Source: Armigeres subalbatus
Lineage: Eukaryota; Arthropoda; Insecta; Diptera; Culicidae
NCBI RefSeq assembly: GCF_024139115.2
Contig: NC_085140.1
Location: forward strand, 51,299,907 to 51,363,906
DNA: 64,000 nt
Direction of reading: 5' to 3'
The position numbers and the translations under genes are program-made. Positions 24,384 to 35,230 of this stretch are shown in pieces (position 1 is the first letter of the stretch; each line of letters starts with the position of its first letter). Under the pieces are notes generated by a model. It saw nothing but the letters and a program-made list of their open reading frames with translations. It did not search any database and was not told the DNA's origin.

Positions 24384-24984
24384 GCTGCCAGTAGTATACA
24401 ATCCGGAGAGGAATTTTATACGGTAATTTTGATACTTCCAGATAAATGCCTTTTTCAACTAACTGGTTCTTTTCCGCAGTAATCGAATAACGTCGGGTTG
24501 GTTACTTTTGTACCCTGACCGCCACTGCTATAAATAGCCATCGATTCCAGGAATTGGAAGGGCGTCCTTTGACTGATGGCGATAGGACCAGGAAAAAGGT
24601 TTCTCATATAACAAATGCAATATGATGTGCGATCCGGCGAGGCTAAACAGGCCAAAAAAAACAAGTCTTTATCGAGTGTCAATTTTCACTGCTAATATTT
24701 GAATTATTAATAAAGATTGTTTCCATAAACCCCATATTAACGCGTTGCTTGTTTTAACTAAATTGAAATAATAAATGCTTTTTTAATTGCCAGCAAGAGT
24801 AAAAAACACCCATTTTCGCAAACTTCTAATTTCGAATAATGAGTAAAAGTTACTCTTGAATTTGACGTACAGTTCCTTTACCCATTAATGAGTAAACGCT
24901 GTTTACTCTTTTAATGAGTTGAACTATTTAACTTCATAGTGGGTATTTTTTTACCCATTAAAGAGTACTTTGGTGGCACAGAAA

Positions 24985-25082
24985 GATCACAGCGAACGAT
25001 GCGTTACAATAACCAGCGATTGTCACCGGAAGGTGTATCGGCTGAGTACCGTCACAAGCTCGACGAACGGATAAGTAGGGGA
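24985..25082 (+). pseudogene. RTE-like LINE fragment between endonuclease and RT
   Basis: Translation gives MRYNNQRLSPEGVSAEY followed by RHKLDERIS. This resembles the linker after the endonuclease in RTE-type LINEs (RYN..L, Y...L..RI). It stops where a GATCCC-rich element begins and may be continuous with the LINE resuming at about 43680. Confidence 0.4.
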
Positions 25083-25490
25083 AACTGGACACAAATGATC
25101 CCCGGGGACACATGATCCCCCTCAGTTTTCTCGAAAACTAATCACATTTTTATACCAGTGATATGTGCAAACGGATCCATTAGATAGATTATTGAATCTG
25201 AGTAACATTTGATATCAGTTACTTTATGTATATGGGTTTTAGAGAAGTTTTATTATTTGAGCATTCTCAATCCTTTTTTTCTTCAAAGGAGAAAAGTTTA
25301 ATAATTTTGAATATGTCCAACCAAAACGTACCAAATTTTTACTGGACAAAGTTTTATTATTGTAGAATTGAATAAATTCATTCAATTAACTATTGCTTAT
25401 TTTTCATTGAATACAAAACACAAAACAGGATAAATACTCAACATGGACACACTTGATCCCCCACAGTTTGGACACACTTGATCCCGATAT

Positions 25491-25493
<3 letters not shown>

Positions 25494-25569
<76 letters not shown>
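25494..25569. repeat. (TA)n microsatellite
   Basis: About 38 TA units in a row. The gypsy-type LTR begins directly at its right end, and a shorter TATATATATAT tract resumes after the other LTR at 43240. The tract therefore served as the insertion target. Confidence 0.95.
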
Positions 25570-25573
<4 letters not shown>

Positions 25574-25907
25574 CATTTAGGGACTTCGGGAGAGGTTTTT
25601 TAAAAAATACAAAACGCGACGTGCACACGGGTACGGGTAAAACTAGAATGTGGTAATTTTATTTTCGAATGGTTTACAGAGGCCTGACTTGCTAACTGAA
25701 ATGTGCTGACTTATCTACAGACCGGACGCGTGTTGCTGATGTGGAATTCCTCGAAGTACTTTGATCTGCTGCTCCAATTCTTGTAGTCTGTCCGATGCAT
25801 GTTGCAGTTGTTCTTGTTGTTGTTGTTGTTCGTGTTGGTTTATTGGTGAGCTAAATGTTTCGGCGATTTCCGTCGAAGTGTTTTCAGTTGAATTAGGGTT
25901 TATAACT
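25570..25907 (-). repeat. Gypsy 3' LTR
   Basis: This 338-bp copy is bounded by the (TA)n tract outside and by the AAGGGGGGGAGT purine tract (minus strand) inside. Confidence 0.9.
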
Positions 25908-26358
25908 ACTCCCCCCCTTAAGAAAGGAACGTCCCGTTCCGTATCTGATTATGAATGAGATAAAGATGAACATGATTACAATTCCAGAAAATGAAAATCC
26001 TCCAAATAGGCTCCAGAATTTAAAATTGAGTTCGCTTTGCTCCAAGTACACGTGTTCCAAAGTCTTACGGTTCTGAATGGTTTTTTGATGAATATCTCCC
26101 AAATCGTGATCTTCATGCAGTTTCCAATTCGGTTGAAGATTGTAGAATGCGTTGTGAATAATTTGGGGTTCCTCGGTGTATTCTTCATTTCTAAATGTCT
26201 GGTTATTGATTCGAATTGTACAATTCGAAAAAGTGATAAGTAGATTTCCATCAAGAGTGCGATTCTCTGGACCACAATTTGATTCCAACTTCTGGTTCCT
26301 GATGTTAGAAATTAAAAGCGTATTATCCGATATAACTTTGTAGATTTGTATCCGATAT
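25893..26358 (-). pseudogene. env: Gypsy env, C-terminal fragment with membrane anchor
   Basis: The frame from the SINE target toward the 3' LTR includes ESNCGPENRTL and SNCTIRINNQT, then a transmembrane segment FSFSGIVIMFIFISFIIRY and a short cytoplasmic tail. The stop lies at 25893, inside the 3' LTR. This is the expected end of an insect retroviral Env. Confidence 0.8.
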
Positions 26359-26369
26359 AACTTTGTAGA

Positions 26370-26621
26370 CAAAGCAAGACCATGCTGAGGGTGGCTGGGT
26401 TCGATTCCCGGTGCCGGTCTAGGCAATTTTCGGATTGGAAATTATCTCGACTTCCCTGGGCATAAAAGTATCATCGTGTTAGCCTCATGATATACGAATG
26501 CAAAAATGGTAACCTGGCTTAGAAACCTCGCAGTTAATAACTGTGGAAGTGTTTAATGAACACTAAGCTGTGAGGCGGCTCTATCCCAGTGTGGGGATGT
26601 AATGCCAATAAGAAGAAGAAG
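26370..26621 (+). mobile_element. tRNA-derived SINE, Feilai-like
   Basis: A perfect pol III B box, GGTTCGATTCC, lies at 26398-26408. The 3' end has the short tail AAGAAGAAGA. An 11-bp duplication, AACTTTGTAGA, flanks it (26359-26369 and 26622-26632). At 252 bp it lacks a convincing A box, so it is probably 5'-truncated. The resemblance to the Aedes Feilai family is from memory of its general plan, not an alignment. It splits gypsy env. Confidence 0.75.
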
Positions 26622-26632
26622 AACTTTGTAGA

Positions 26633-26899
26633 TTGTTTGATTATTGAAAACAACGCTGCATTCCGGGTTTCTCCCATTAAGTAAAGCGTTTATGCATCTG
26701 TCGTTAAGTTCCCTGAGATACATAAAGATAGAAAGAGATACGAAATCTCCTGGTTTCTGCGTTGTGAATATACGATCTCCGTTTTTTACAATGAACTCTG
26801 GGTACTGTCTGATGGTTTGATTTTTGTGGATCATGGGATAAATCGATGAAGTAGTGTTTTCTAGCAATGGTACGTGCATAAAGTAGAGTAGTGTTCCTG
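26633..26899 (-). pseudogene. env: Gypsy env, third fragment
   Basis: The frame reads AGTLLYFMHVPLLENTTSS, then an FTTQKPGDF motif, and cysteines in NDRCINALL and PECSVVFNNQTI. N-glycosylation-type motifs (ENTT, NQT) are present. It lies between a palindrome-rich DNA element (26900-28445) and a SINE that ends at 26621. Confidence 0.72.
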
Positions 26900-28445
26900 C
26901 ACGGGTAAAAATCCGGAACTCAAAAGTGGCTAAATGAGTCATGATTTCGGGAAAAATGTGTGTTTTTATGTTATGAAAATACGCCATGAAAAATGGTCAT
27001 GATATCATGACTTATTTTGTCGTAACGTCACTTTGGTGTTACATTTTTGGCATTTGATGACGAAAAATAGCAAGCGGAGTCATGATATCATGAAGCATAT
27101 ACTTCAGATCAATGAAATCAAGTCATGAAAACAGAATCATAATTCATGAATCTGGTAGCTATCGTTCATGATTCTGATTGATTTGGCGAAAAATGGGAAT
27201 TTAGGTCATGATATCATGACTCATGCACACTGGAACCATGAACTAAGATCATGTTAGTAGAATCATAATTCATGACTTTGGTAGCTGTCATTTATGATCC
27301 AAGGGTGTCATCTCAAAGTAGAAAATCAAAATAAATTTTAGATTGATAAATAAAAAACAATTAGTCTATTCTGTGGTATTGAGCTCATTTATAGTGGATG
27401 CATTTGTCACTACCATTAGGGATTATGTTGCAATTTTGTTCTTTTGACAAAATTTACACATAATATTATGTCCGATTGTCCAGCTGAATAAAGGTAAATA
27501 TTCTAATACACTTTCGTCGTCCATAATAATATTAAAACTTCTAGTGCACATCACAAAATTGTTCACTGAATGAGCTCTAATCTAAGCAATCTATTCAACT
27601 TCCGCAGGTAATCCATCAGAATAGGAAATATTTTGCTATTAACGGCAACTGCAGCAGTTGTGGAATCATACGAAAGTCCTGCTGTCTGCAGCATCGATGT
27701 TGACGGCGATGGCTCCACCGTAAGATGCATGGGTGGTTGGAAAACGTCTGGACGGATCTTGCTTACTTCCACTTCATCTGGTGAATCCGCAACTTGATTA
27801 TGTTCCAAAAGGAATCGTTTGATTGGCGTTGCCGTGCACTTCTGTCTCTGGTACATCATGGTACAGCTGAGCTGGCACATCCCGTAGAGCCGCTGGATTG
27901 TAACACAATTGTTTCATTCACTATATTTGTTTTATTGAAAAGTAAGAGATTTAAAAGAAAAATATTGCTTCCTGAAGATGCTGATGACACGCAAATCCGA
28001 ATCTCGAATCCATGACAATTATACTCGCGGCACTCGCAAAAACACTACCGAGAACAACCGCAAGGGACGCCTTGACCGAGATGAAAAAAAATCGTTGCTG
28101 TCAAGTTTGCGTAACGTAACGAAAATTTATTGAATTTGATACATAATTTCGGATATTTGGGTTATGTTTTCATGACCTTGAGTCATGATTTCATGAATCT
28201 GAGTCATAATTTCATAACTCTGAGTCATGATTGCACGACTCAGCCACATTATATTTTGTTTATGAAAATGCGAATGCATGTCATAACGCTCTGACACTCA
28301 TATTACGAAAAACCTAATTTTTAATTAAAAATAATCGTCGTTTGGGTCATGATATCATGAATTGTAGTCATGATATCATGAAGCAACAAGTTTTATGATT
28401 TCATGACCTTTTCGTCATGAATCTGGCAACGGATTTTTTCCCGTG
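26900..28445. mobile_element. CACGGG-ended element rich in TCATGATATCATGA
   Basis: The ends are CACGGGTAAAAATCCG (26900-26915) and CGGATTTTTTCCCGTG (28430-28445). Subterminal regions repeat the palindrome TCATGATATCATGA and shorter TCATGA motifs many times, mostly within the outer 400 bp of each side. No clear target duplication. A 105-codon minus-strand frame sits in the middle. Confidence 0.75.
27563..27880 (-). CDS. Unrecognised 105-codon ORF in the CACGGG element
   Basis: The predicted peptide begins MCQLSCTMMYQRQKC and is rich in S, T and P in its middle (LTVEPSPSTSMLQ). It ends in a helical, leucine-rich stretch (ILMDYLRKLNRLLRLEL). The start position reads GTG, not ATG, so it may be a partial exon. 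No transposase motif. It could be captured host coding sequence or a remnant of the element's own gene. Confidence 0.3.
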   Translation of the reverse strand: MCQLSCTMMYQRQKCTATPIKRFLLEHNQVADSPDEVEVSKIRPDVFQPPMHLTVEPSPSTSMLQTAGLSYDSTTAAVAVNSKIFPILMDYLRKLNRLLRLELIQ

Positions 28446-28785
28446 TGGACTTGTTGCGAACTTGGGTGTGATGAACTGTAAAGCTTCGTCCGGTAGATGA
28501 ATGTTGATTCCTTGATCATCAAGTAATCCTTTAATAGTTATTATCTCTTTGATTGATAATATTTTGGTGGTTGCTATGGATACCTTTGACAACATGATTG
28601 CGTCTTGGATATCCTCGAGAAGTTTGTTGATGATGTCGATATTAAAAATTGAAGAAATGATTCTGATATCATTCATCAACAGGTCGTTTAGGTTTGCCTG
28701 TATGGCTATCTCACGAATTGCGTGCGTGAGTTCCTGGATCCTGTCATTGATGTTTTGGTTTATTTTAAATTGTTGATTGTTCTGG
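28446..28785 (-). pseudogene. env: Gypsy env, second fragment
   Basis: The frame resumes inside the duplicated target with QNNQQFKINQNINDRIQEL and runs through a helical region (IREIAIQAN, IINKLLEDIQDAIML) to LPDEALQFITPKFATS, where the next DNA element begins. It corresponds to the ectodomain downstream of the fusion peptide in gypsy Env. Confidence 0.75.
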
Positions 28786-28868
28786 GGCTAAAACGGCTAA
28801 AACTTACATTTCAATCTATTACAAATACTAAACGGATAAAGCTCAATCCAAGATTTGAACATCCAAAA

Positions 28869-29270
28869 TCACACTGACGTCATAGTCATTTCAGGACGGG
28901 ATTTTCGGGGCGACTTGTCTGCTTTTGTGAGCGGGGATTCGGGCGACGATTTGGCGGGTCTGATGGCTCTCCCGCGTAGACCAGGACCACCAATAGGTAG
29001 GTGAAGGTTTCCGCTATCTGTGTTGGTTTGCGTGGGGGAGCTGTCGCATTCGTCGGGTCGTCGTTTGAGTCTTTGTTTGCAGAGGCGGATGAGTCGTTTT
29101 GAGGGTTTTGTCTTGATTTGATCGTGACTCTGTTGTAAAGTATTTGGTGTGGGTAGCATTTTATGTAAATAAAATGCTTGAAAAGCAACAAACCGCCAAA
29201 AATAGTAGGTAAAAAAATAACTGATATATTCTTCCTGATGTTTACAAATATAAACCCAATGCTCTTTCAT
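28869..29270 (-). CDS. Unrecognised basic/proline-rich ORF
   Basis: A 133-codon minus-strand frame. Its second half is rich in K, R, P and S (KRLIRLCKQRLKRRPDE; SSPESPLTKADKSPRK). It may be an ORF fragment of an element. It lies antisense to the inferred retroposed unit. No domain recognised. Confidence 0.25.
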   Translation of the reverse strand: MKEHWVYICKHQEEYISYFFTYYFWRFVAFQAFYLHKMLPTPNTLQQSHDQIKTKPSKRLIRLCKQRLKRRPDECDSSPTQTNTDSGNLHLPIGGPGLRGRAIRPAKSSPESPLTKADKSPRKSRPEMTMTSV

Positions 29271-29885
29271 CTCCCTAAATAACTCTGAGTACCCATCTTG
29301 TGTTTTTGCTATTTTTCCTAATTGTTATTTTTTTCCGATAATCAAAAATCGTTAGTGCAAATTATTATTTTTTAGTGCATGTTATTTAACCAGTCAAAAG
29401 TTTCAAAATATAAGTTAATCAAAGAATTGTTAACCCAACAGGTTTCGTTGTTATAAACGTTTATGGACAATTAAAGGTTGATTAATTTCCTGATTTGTGG
29501 TCGTTGTAGGATTATACAAAAAAAAAGTATATTTTAAAAATGAGTTAAGTGTGTATGAATATTCTGTCTAGAAGTGGTGTGAGTAACGTAAAGTAAAGTT
29601 GTGTAAAGTTTTTTTCTTGGTGTAAATAAGTTGTGTATGAGTTTTCACGGGGTTATTGAAATAATCCAATATATCACGAAGCTATTATAAGTAAATATAA
29701 TAGATTTTTATTATCTATTGGAATAGTGCTTGAAAGATCGTGTTAAAGTGGTTCGGTTCAAGTTACGCGTTTCCCGGTACGCAAAAGTTACCAAGCTTAC
29801 ATTGGGGCAATCGGGCAATCCAAGTAAAAATGAAAGTTGATACAGTTCTCGAGAGTGTGTCGGTTCGGTCGTAGAAGCGTGATCC
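29271..29885. other. No gene recognised
   Basis: AT-rich with repeated GTGTAAAG/GTGTGAG-like stretches. It appears to be untranslated sequence of the retroposed unit. Confidence 0.3.
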
Positions 29886-30191
29886 TTAGGCTGTGAACCA
29901 TTCTACCGATTCGTTTAACTTTTAGTTAAAATTTGACACTTCGATGGTTATTTTCCCATCGTGGTTAAAATTTTACTCCGAAGCCGACCCATTTGAGTTT
30001 TGACAGATTGATAGTTATTCGGAACGAAATGGATTTGGCGCCAATTTTCTCGCGAACAAAGTTTAACTACCGAAATGTCAAATCTAACCATGCTCCGGAG
30101 CAGGGTTATTTTTAACCACGGCGAAATAACCATCGAATTGTCAAATTTTAACTAAAAGTTAAACGAATCGGTGGAATGGTTCACAGCCTTA
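29886..30191. mobile_element. Palindromic MITE, about 305 bp
   Basis: The left arm starts AGGCTGTGAACCATTC and contains CGTTTAACTTTTAGTTAAA. The right arm ends GAATGGTTCACAGCCT. Arms of about 85 bp are complementary with few mismatches, and the inner part is more diverged. Confidence 0.85.
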
Positions 30192-30413
30192 GTATGCAAA
30201 AGCCACCGGCCCTGCATTGTATTAGTTTTTCTTTGTCGCGATACCATGAAGGTAAAATAGTTTTTAAAATAGTGTTCACTTAAAAAGTAGAACGGTCTCG
30301 AGGCCACAGATTTTTGTGTTTGTTTAAAACGGTCTCGAGATCACGGAATTTTTGTTCTACTTAGTGCGGTTAGTAATTGAACTAATAAGTGCGCGATAGT
30401 CAAACTACACGTT

Positions 30414-32348
30414 ATCCAGCTTTCCATTCTCGCCATAATGGCGACTGCTATAAATTATTTTGACATTAACTGCTTCCGACGCTGAATTCATTTCGACGCT
30501 TAGTGGTATCTTAGTAACCATTTAACATTGTTTATTTATTGAAAACTGGAAAACAGAAAAAGTTGAAGGTAAATGCCTGTGAATTTTTAATTTAAAAAAA
30601 TATGTATATATGTTAGCATAGAAGCATGAAACCCTTTCGATTGACGAATGTTAATGACCTCTATATGAGTTGCAATGATAATTAAGGTTTAGGTTTCAAG
30701 CAACACACCGCAGACGAAGCTATTTATATGAAGCTTGTTTATCGATTGGTTCGGATTTAATTGTAGATGATCTGGTAACTCTCTTGATTGTCCATCAATT
30801 GTTCTGTAGAAAAATGAATTAATTATTACGTAGTGCGAAGTTCGAGTTCCTGTAATGGCACGTTTTCTTGCAAACTGTATAATATACTGGTAGAATCAAG
30901 AAGGTGCGGAAAAAAGGATTTACAAAGGTAATTCCTGTTTGAAAATTTCCAGGGCCTCTCTTCAGACGCTAAACCCGTTTCAATCGTATGAGTAAGCACT
31001 GTTTAAAGCCCTGAACGGTATAGAACGTAGCGGCGACTATGAAGAGCTGCAATGAGCGGAGGTGAAGCAATTGATCCTTAGAAGCTCATTTAAAAGTAAA
31101 TACTATACGGTTGATAAGAAAATTATTTTGAGCTTTTTAGTGGAATGTCTTCACTTGTCATAAGACGAGTTAATACCATCCCATTGAATTCCACCACTTA
31201 ATTGTATCTTGACAGATACGTATTTCGACCTCAAAGGTAAGGCCGTCTTCAGTGTCTCGTACTTGACTCGACAAGTCGAGTCAAGTACGAGACACTGAAG
31301 ACGGCCTTACCTTTGAGGTCGAAATACGTATCTGTCAAGATACAATTAAGTGGTGGAATTCAATGGGATGGTATTAACTCGTCTTATGACAAGTACTATA
31401 CGGTTGTTAAATCATATTTCTATGAATTCAATGAAAATAAATTAGATTTTAAAACCATGTAAAACAAAATTAAATGTTAGCAATAGAATATGTTTTCCAT
31501 GATTATTGTGAATATTCATATTATGAACTATTCAAATCAGCCTTTATGTTGAGAAAGTATAATCACTTCATATCTTCTATTCAAAGATGTGAATTAATGA
31601 TTACGGTTACTTGGGTATAATAATTCAACAATCTCCCTAACTTTACCAATTTCGTTGTGTTATAACAATTTTCAAATCATTTTTGTATGCAGGTTATTTA
31701 CAGGCGTTTTTTCTTGGATATTTCTTTCACTATGGCGATTTTCCCAATATTTTTACTCTCAGCATATTTCTATCCATTTTTCTACGCTGGTGAGGGCTGC
31801 TAGCGGGAGTGTTTTAATTATTTTTTGTTAATTTTTTTTTTTGGTTTTCTGTTTTCTAGAAACATGGAAACTCGCATGGAAGAATACAAAATGCAGAAGT
31901 ATAGAAACACCAAGGGTAGATATTTGAATAAAATAAAGGCTATCAGGGACTCGAAAGCCAAGACGTATTTAAGTCTCAGAGCGGCTTCATGTTTGATTGG
32001 CTCGTCATATGTCGAGCGAGCCTGTACAGCTGCGTTTATAACCCTTTTCGCGTAAAATGCTCTGTTGATTTCTGTCGTCCATAAAACACTAAATTCCAAA
32101 AGTTCACAAAGATTTTTCTTCAATGCTTAGACGCTGAGACCTGAAATAATAAAATTTTGAATTAAAGAAACTAGAACGCTAGAACGGCACCTGCACCTTT
32201 TCAATTTTTTCCTGCCATCAATAAATAAACAAATGGTAAAATGGTTGCTGGGAGACCGCTCAGCGTCGGAATTATTGAGGCGTCGGAAGCAGTTACTGTC
32301 AGAATTATTTATAGCAGTCGCCATTATGGCTAGCGTGGAAAGCTGGAT
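30414..32348. mobile_element. 1.93-kb TIR element (ATCCAGCTTTCC ends)
   Basis: The left TIR starts ATCCAGCTTTCCATTCTCG (30414) and the right ends GTGGAAAGCTGGAT (32348). Complementarity extends about 150 bp inward through CATAATGGCGACTGCTATAA and TTTATTTATTG. No transposase frame is seen. It contains a perfect 242-bp palindrome. Confidence 0.7.
31153..31394. repeat. 242-bp perfect palindrome
   Basis: ACTTGTCATAAGACGAGTTA at the left is matched by its exact complement at the right. I found no mismatch over the arms, which meet at ACTTGACTCGACAAGTCGAG in the centre. Such perfection implies very recent insertion or strong conversion between arms. It resembles a foldback MITE. Confidence 0.9.
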
Positions 32349-32676
32349 ACACAGCATGCCGTTTACCAAGACGAACCCCGCTACATGCCCTATCCCATAT
32401 CTTCCAACATCCCAGTGATTTCTCGTGGAAGTGCAGATGACTCGTCGGCTTCCCTCAAAGCGAGTATCACGTCAACATTTTCCTACCCATTCCTTAATTG
32501 ATCTGCATTCGGACACGGCCGGCGCTGGTATTGCTTTATATTGGGTCACCAGTTTTTACACATTGAGGATGGTGTTAGTCCCAAACATCATCTGTTGGTT
32601 CTCTGTGTAATTACAGCTGACCTGGCAATAACGGAGTAGCAACCGTGGGCGGTCAATCATGCTCATGCTCATGCTC

Positions 32677-33108
32677 ATTTTAAATTGTTGATTGTTCTGG
32701 TCGATTAGCTCATTCATCGTTGTATTGATAGCGTGTAGATCGGAAGCGTCTGGGGTGCCAGCAATCCACTTCCATACGGTTCCGACTGCATTCCATCTTT
32801 TCGTCCTGTGCGGTTCTTGCGGTTTTAGTTGGTGCAGGTTACTGTGTAGCTGCCTCGTTTTAAATCTCAATATGTTTGTTAATGGATTAGTTATGTGAAC
32901 ATCATTTTTATAAGACGATCTTAGTAGAAGTTCTGCGGTTTCCTCAATTGATGAAAGGTTAATGGGGTGAATTATCTTTATGGTACCTGTCCGAATTTTA
33001 CATGACTTTTCTTTTATGAGCAATAGTGGGTCGTTTCGTAGATTTCTTATTGTAAGTGTTTGTGGTTTAACTGATATGATCGTCAATATAAGCGCAATAA
33101 TTGTAATC
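32677..33108 (-). pseudogene. env: Gypsy env, N-terminal fragment
   Basis: Env-like surface protein as found in insect errantivirus-type elements. The minus strand has a good 3' splice site, AACTTACAG, at 33109, and the frame is open immediately after it without an ATG. Env in this group is made from a spliced RNA. A hydrophobic signal-like segment follows (ITIIALILTIIS). Further on is a furin-type site, RTKR, followed by WNAVGTVWKWIAG, the position of a fusion peptide, and then a helical region with DQNNQQFK. The frame is cut by a retroposed insertion with a 24-bp duplication; the frame read past 32676 is foreign. Confidence 0.8.
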
Positions 33109-33241
33109 TGTAAGTTTAACAAAAATAGCAGGTTGTTAGTATTGTTATGAAAAACGTTGAAGATGGTTTAGAATATGAGCTAAGTTTTCCTTTTCCTTTT
33201 TAATTTTGATTTGTGTAGCTTTATTTCGCGATGGTCTATAT

Positions 33242-33661
33242 CAGAGTCTATTATATAGAGTTGCGCAAAGAGGATTTTCTTACTCTTATTCTGAATGATG
33301 CTCTTGTTATTATGTTGAAAACTTTTATTTTTGTTCAACCCTCCAAGTGACTTCACGGAAGTGATCACTTCTAAAGCTTTTTAATTCTATAACCAAAGTC
33401 ACATACAGAGTGCAAACACGTGAGTTTCTTGTTGCAACTTTATTGGGGGGTGTATTGAAGTGTTTTGAAGCTGTTTCTAGAACAAATCTAATACATTTCA
33501 ATTCATGAGTTTTAATTCGCCATAATAATCATCAGGCGATAACAATACTTCCGCCTTACCAACAATCACTTGTTTACTTTGCTCGATAGGTAGACGGTTT
33601 GACAGTTCAATAGGTAGATTTGGCTTCACTCTTTGCGTAACTCTATATATAATAGACTCTG
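33242..33661. mobile_element. hAT-type MITE between gypsy pol and env
   Basis: A 420-bp element with TIRs CAGAGTCTATTATATAGAGT and its complement, flanked by the exact 8-bp duplication GTCTATAT (33234-33241 and 33662-33669). No transposase. It removes the last residues of integrase from their frame. Confidence 0.9.
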
Positions 33662-35092
33662 GTCTATATAAGTTTTCCTCCTGTCTTGTTTGACCTTAAC
33701 CTCTTTGTACCGTGGTTTTCTTTTGTTTCGTATTCCCTGAATTTTATTAAAGACTTTCTCTCCTTTATTGAATAGAGGCTCGTTTTCCCTATGCTTGTTT
33801 CTATTTTCAAGATTTGATCGCTGATTTTCCTGTAACTTTTCTACTATCTCATCAAAGATTTTATTCCGGTTTTCCAAAATTGTTTCTAAATTGTGGGGTC
33901 TCTCTTCTCCATCTCTAATTCCGTAAAATATTTCTACCGGTTTCGATTTTGTGGTACTATGGATGGTGCTATTGTATAGTGTGGTTGCGATACGGTAAAC
34001 TTCTTTGTTAGATAAATCATCATATTTAGTTCGAACACACTGGAAAATTTCATTAAGCGTAGAGTGGAAACGCTCTACAATCCCGTTGACCTCACTTTGG
34101 TTTGACGGAGTGTAGTACATTTCCACTTCTAATCTTTGGAGTAATCCTCTAATTTCGATACACTAAAACGCAGCTTCATTATCACAAACTATCATACGGG
34201 GTGTTCCGTATGTTGAAATCAGTTTAATAAGGCCACGTTTAACGTCGGGTATCGATCTGGATTTTATAGGGATAAGCATTGCGAATTTGGATAATTTATC
34301 TACTGCCGAAAGAAAAATGTTTGGGCAGGAGATGAAAATGTCAATATGTACGATATCAAGAGGCTTCTTAGGAATGGGGGTGTCTGAAAATGTAATTCTG
34401 TAAGGGTTTCTTTCATACTTACTCTCCAAACATTTGGAACATAGATTGACAAACGTCTGTATTGCGGAACGCATCTTTGGGAAGAAGAATGTTCTTCGGG
34501 TGATCTCATGGTTTTCTTCTGCTGCTCTGTGTGCCCCCCGCTGGTGGACTTCGTCAATAACCCTGTTCTGCTCTTCTGGAGTCTTAAGATCCTGCAATAT
34601 TGATTGGGTGAGTGTGATTTTAAAGGTTTTATTTCTTGAGAAATAATTTCTGTACGCAATCTGCAACGTATTAATCCATTTTTCAGGACAAAATATACAG
34701 TTACCTCTGGTTGGATGCATGAAATCTCTGAAAATTTTAATAGCAAATGGTATACCGAATGTTATCCTTGTTATGGTTCTCCGAAATACCGAGGGAAAGA
34801 TTTCGTCGTACGATTCCTCATTCTGTAAGCCTTCTTTGATAAGTATTTGGTTCTTGAAAATGTTCAAAGGTTTTTCAGTTAAATTAATCAAATTTTCGTT
34901 ATCCGAATCTGCCGAGTGCACGGTGTCGTCGTCTGATGATGACTCTTCGTCCTCTTGGTCGTTTGCGTTTATTTCATGATTGTCATTATTTATGTTTTCT
35001 GGCATAATTCTAGACAATCCATCTGCAACGACATTCTGTTTTCCGGGTCGGTATTGAATTTCGTAATCGAATTCCTCCAACCAAGCTTCCAT
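33626..35092 (-). pseudogene. pol: Gypsy pol: integrase, one internal stop
   Basis: The N-terminal part reads EEFDYEIQYRPGKQNVVADGL, the end of the RT/RNase H connection. After an acidic spacer comes the zinc-binding region (HQRGAHRAAEENH and CSKC). The catalytic core shows VHIDIF for the first Asp, VCDNEAAF for the second Asp, and NQSEVNGIVERFHSTLNE with the catalytic Glu. A single in-frame TAG at 34163-34165 directly follows EAAF; the same frame continues beyond it. The C-terminal end is cut at 33662 by a hAT MITE and its last 18 or so codons lie at about 33180-33233. Confidence 0.88.
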
Positions 35093-35230
35093 CTGATCAA
35101 TCGATCATTGGGAGTTTTCAAGTTCAGCGCATAAGTCAGTGGCTTATGGTCTGTATATAGGGTAAATTTACGACCGTAGAGATAGGGTCGGAAATACTTA
35201 CATGCCCAATCTATGGCGAGAAGCTCTTTT
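35085..35230 (-). pseudogene. pol: Gypsy pol: RNase H C-terminal part, out of frame
   Basis: Between two frameshifts the minus strand reads ELLAIDWACKYFRPYLYGR, then LYTDHKPLTYAL and NDRLIRWK. This is the second half of the RNase H domain with its YTDHKPL motif. A shift near 35088 returns to the frame that leads into integrase. Confidence 0.8.

Larger units (their letters stand above)
23820..24985. mobile_element. TIR element with ACTCATTAAAGAGTAA ends
   Basis: The left end near 23835 reads TACTCATTAAAGAGTAAAAAA; the right end near 24950-24970 reads TTTTTTTACCCATTAAAGAGTA. Variants of ACCCATTAATGAGT recur in both subterminal regions. It is inserted next to an RTE-like LINE fragment that resumes near 24985. 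Exact borders are uncertain. It contains a smaller palindrome and a possible spliced ORF. Confidence 0.6.
28786..32676 (+). mobile_element. Retroposed unit with LINE-type tail in gypsy env
   Basis: A perfect 24-bp duplication starting ATTTTAAATTGTTG flanks the segment (28762-28785 and 32677-32700). It ends in the tail CATGCTCATGCTCATGCTC. Its last 300 bp (about 32370-32676) match, in reverse, the 3' part of the insertion at 44492-46027, for example GTCCCAAACATCATCTGTTGG against a near-identical run there. A long duplication plus a hexamer tail points to LINE target-primed insertion. No RT is present, and other elements occupy its middle. Confidence 0.6.

Noticed and set aside
25404..25656. 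Frames with repeated Ile-Tyr
   Set aside because: They translate the (TA)n microsatellite.
32556..32676. Extension of the env reading frame through a Met-Ser repeat
   Set aside because: This is translation of the (CATGCT)n tail and the 3' end of a retroposed insertion, not env.
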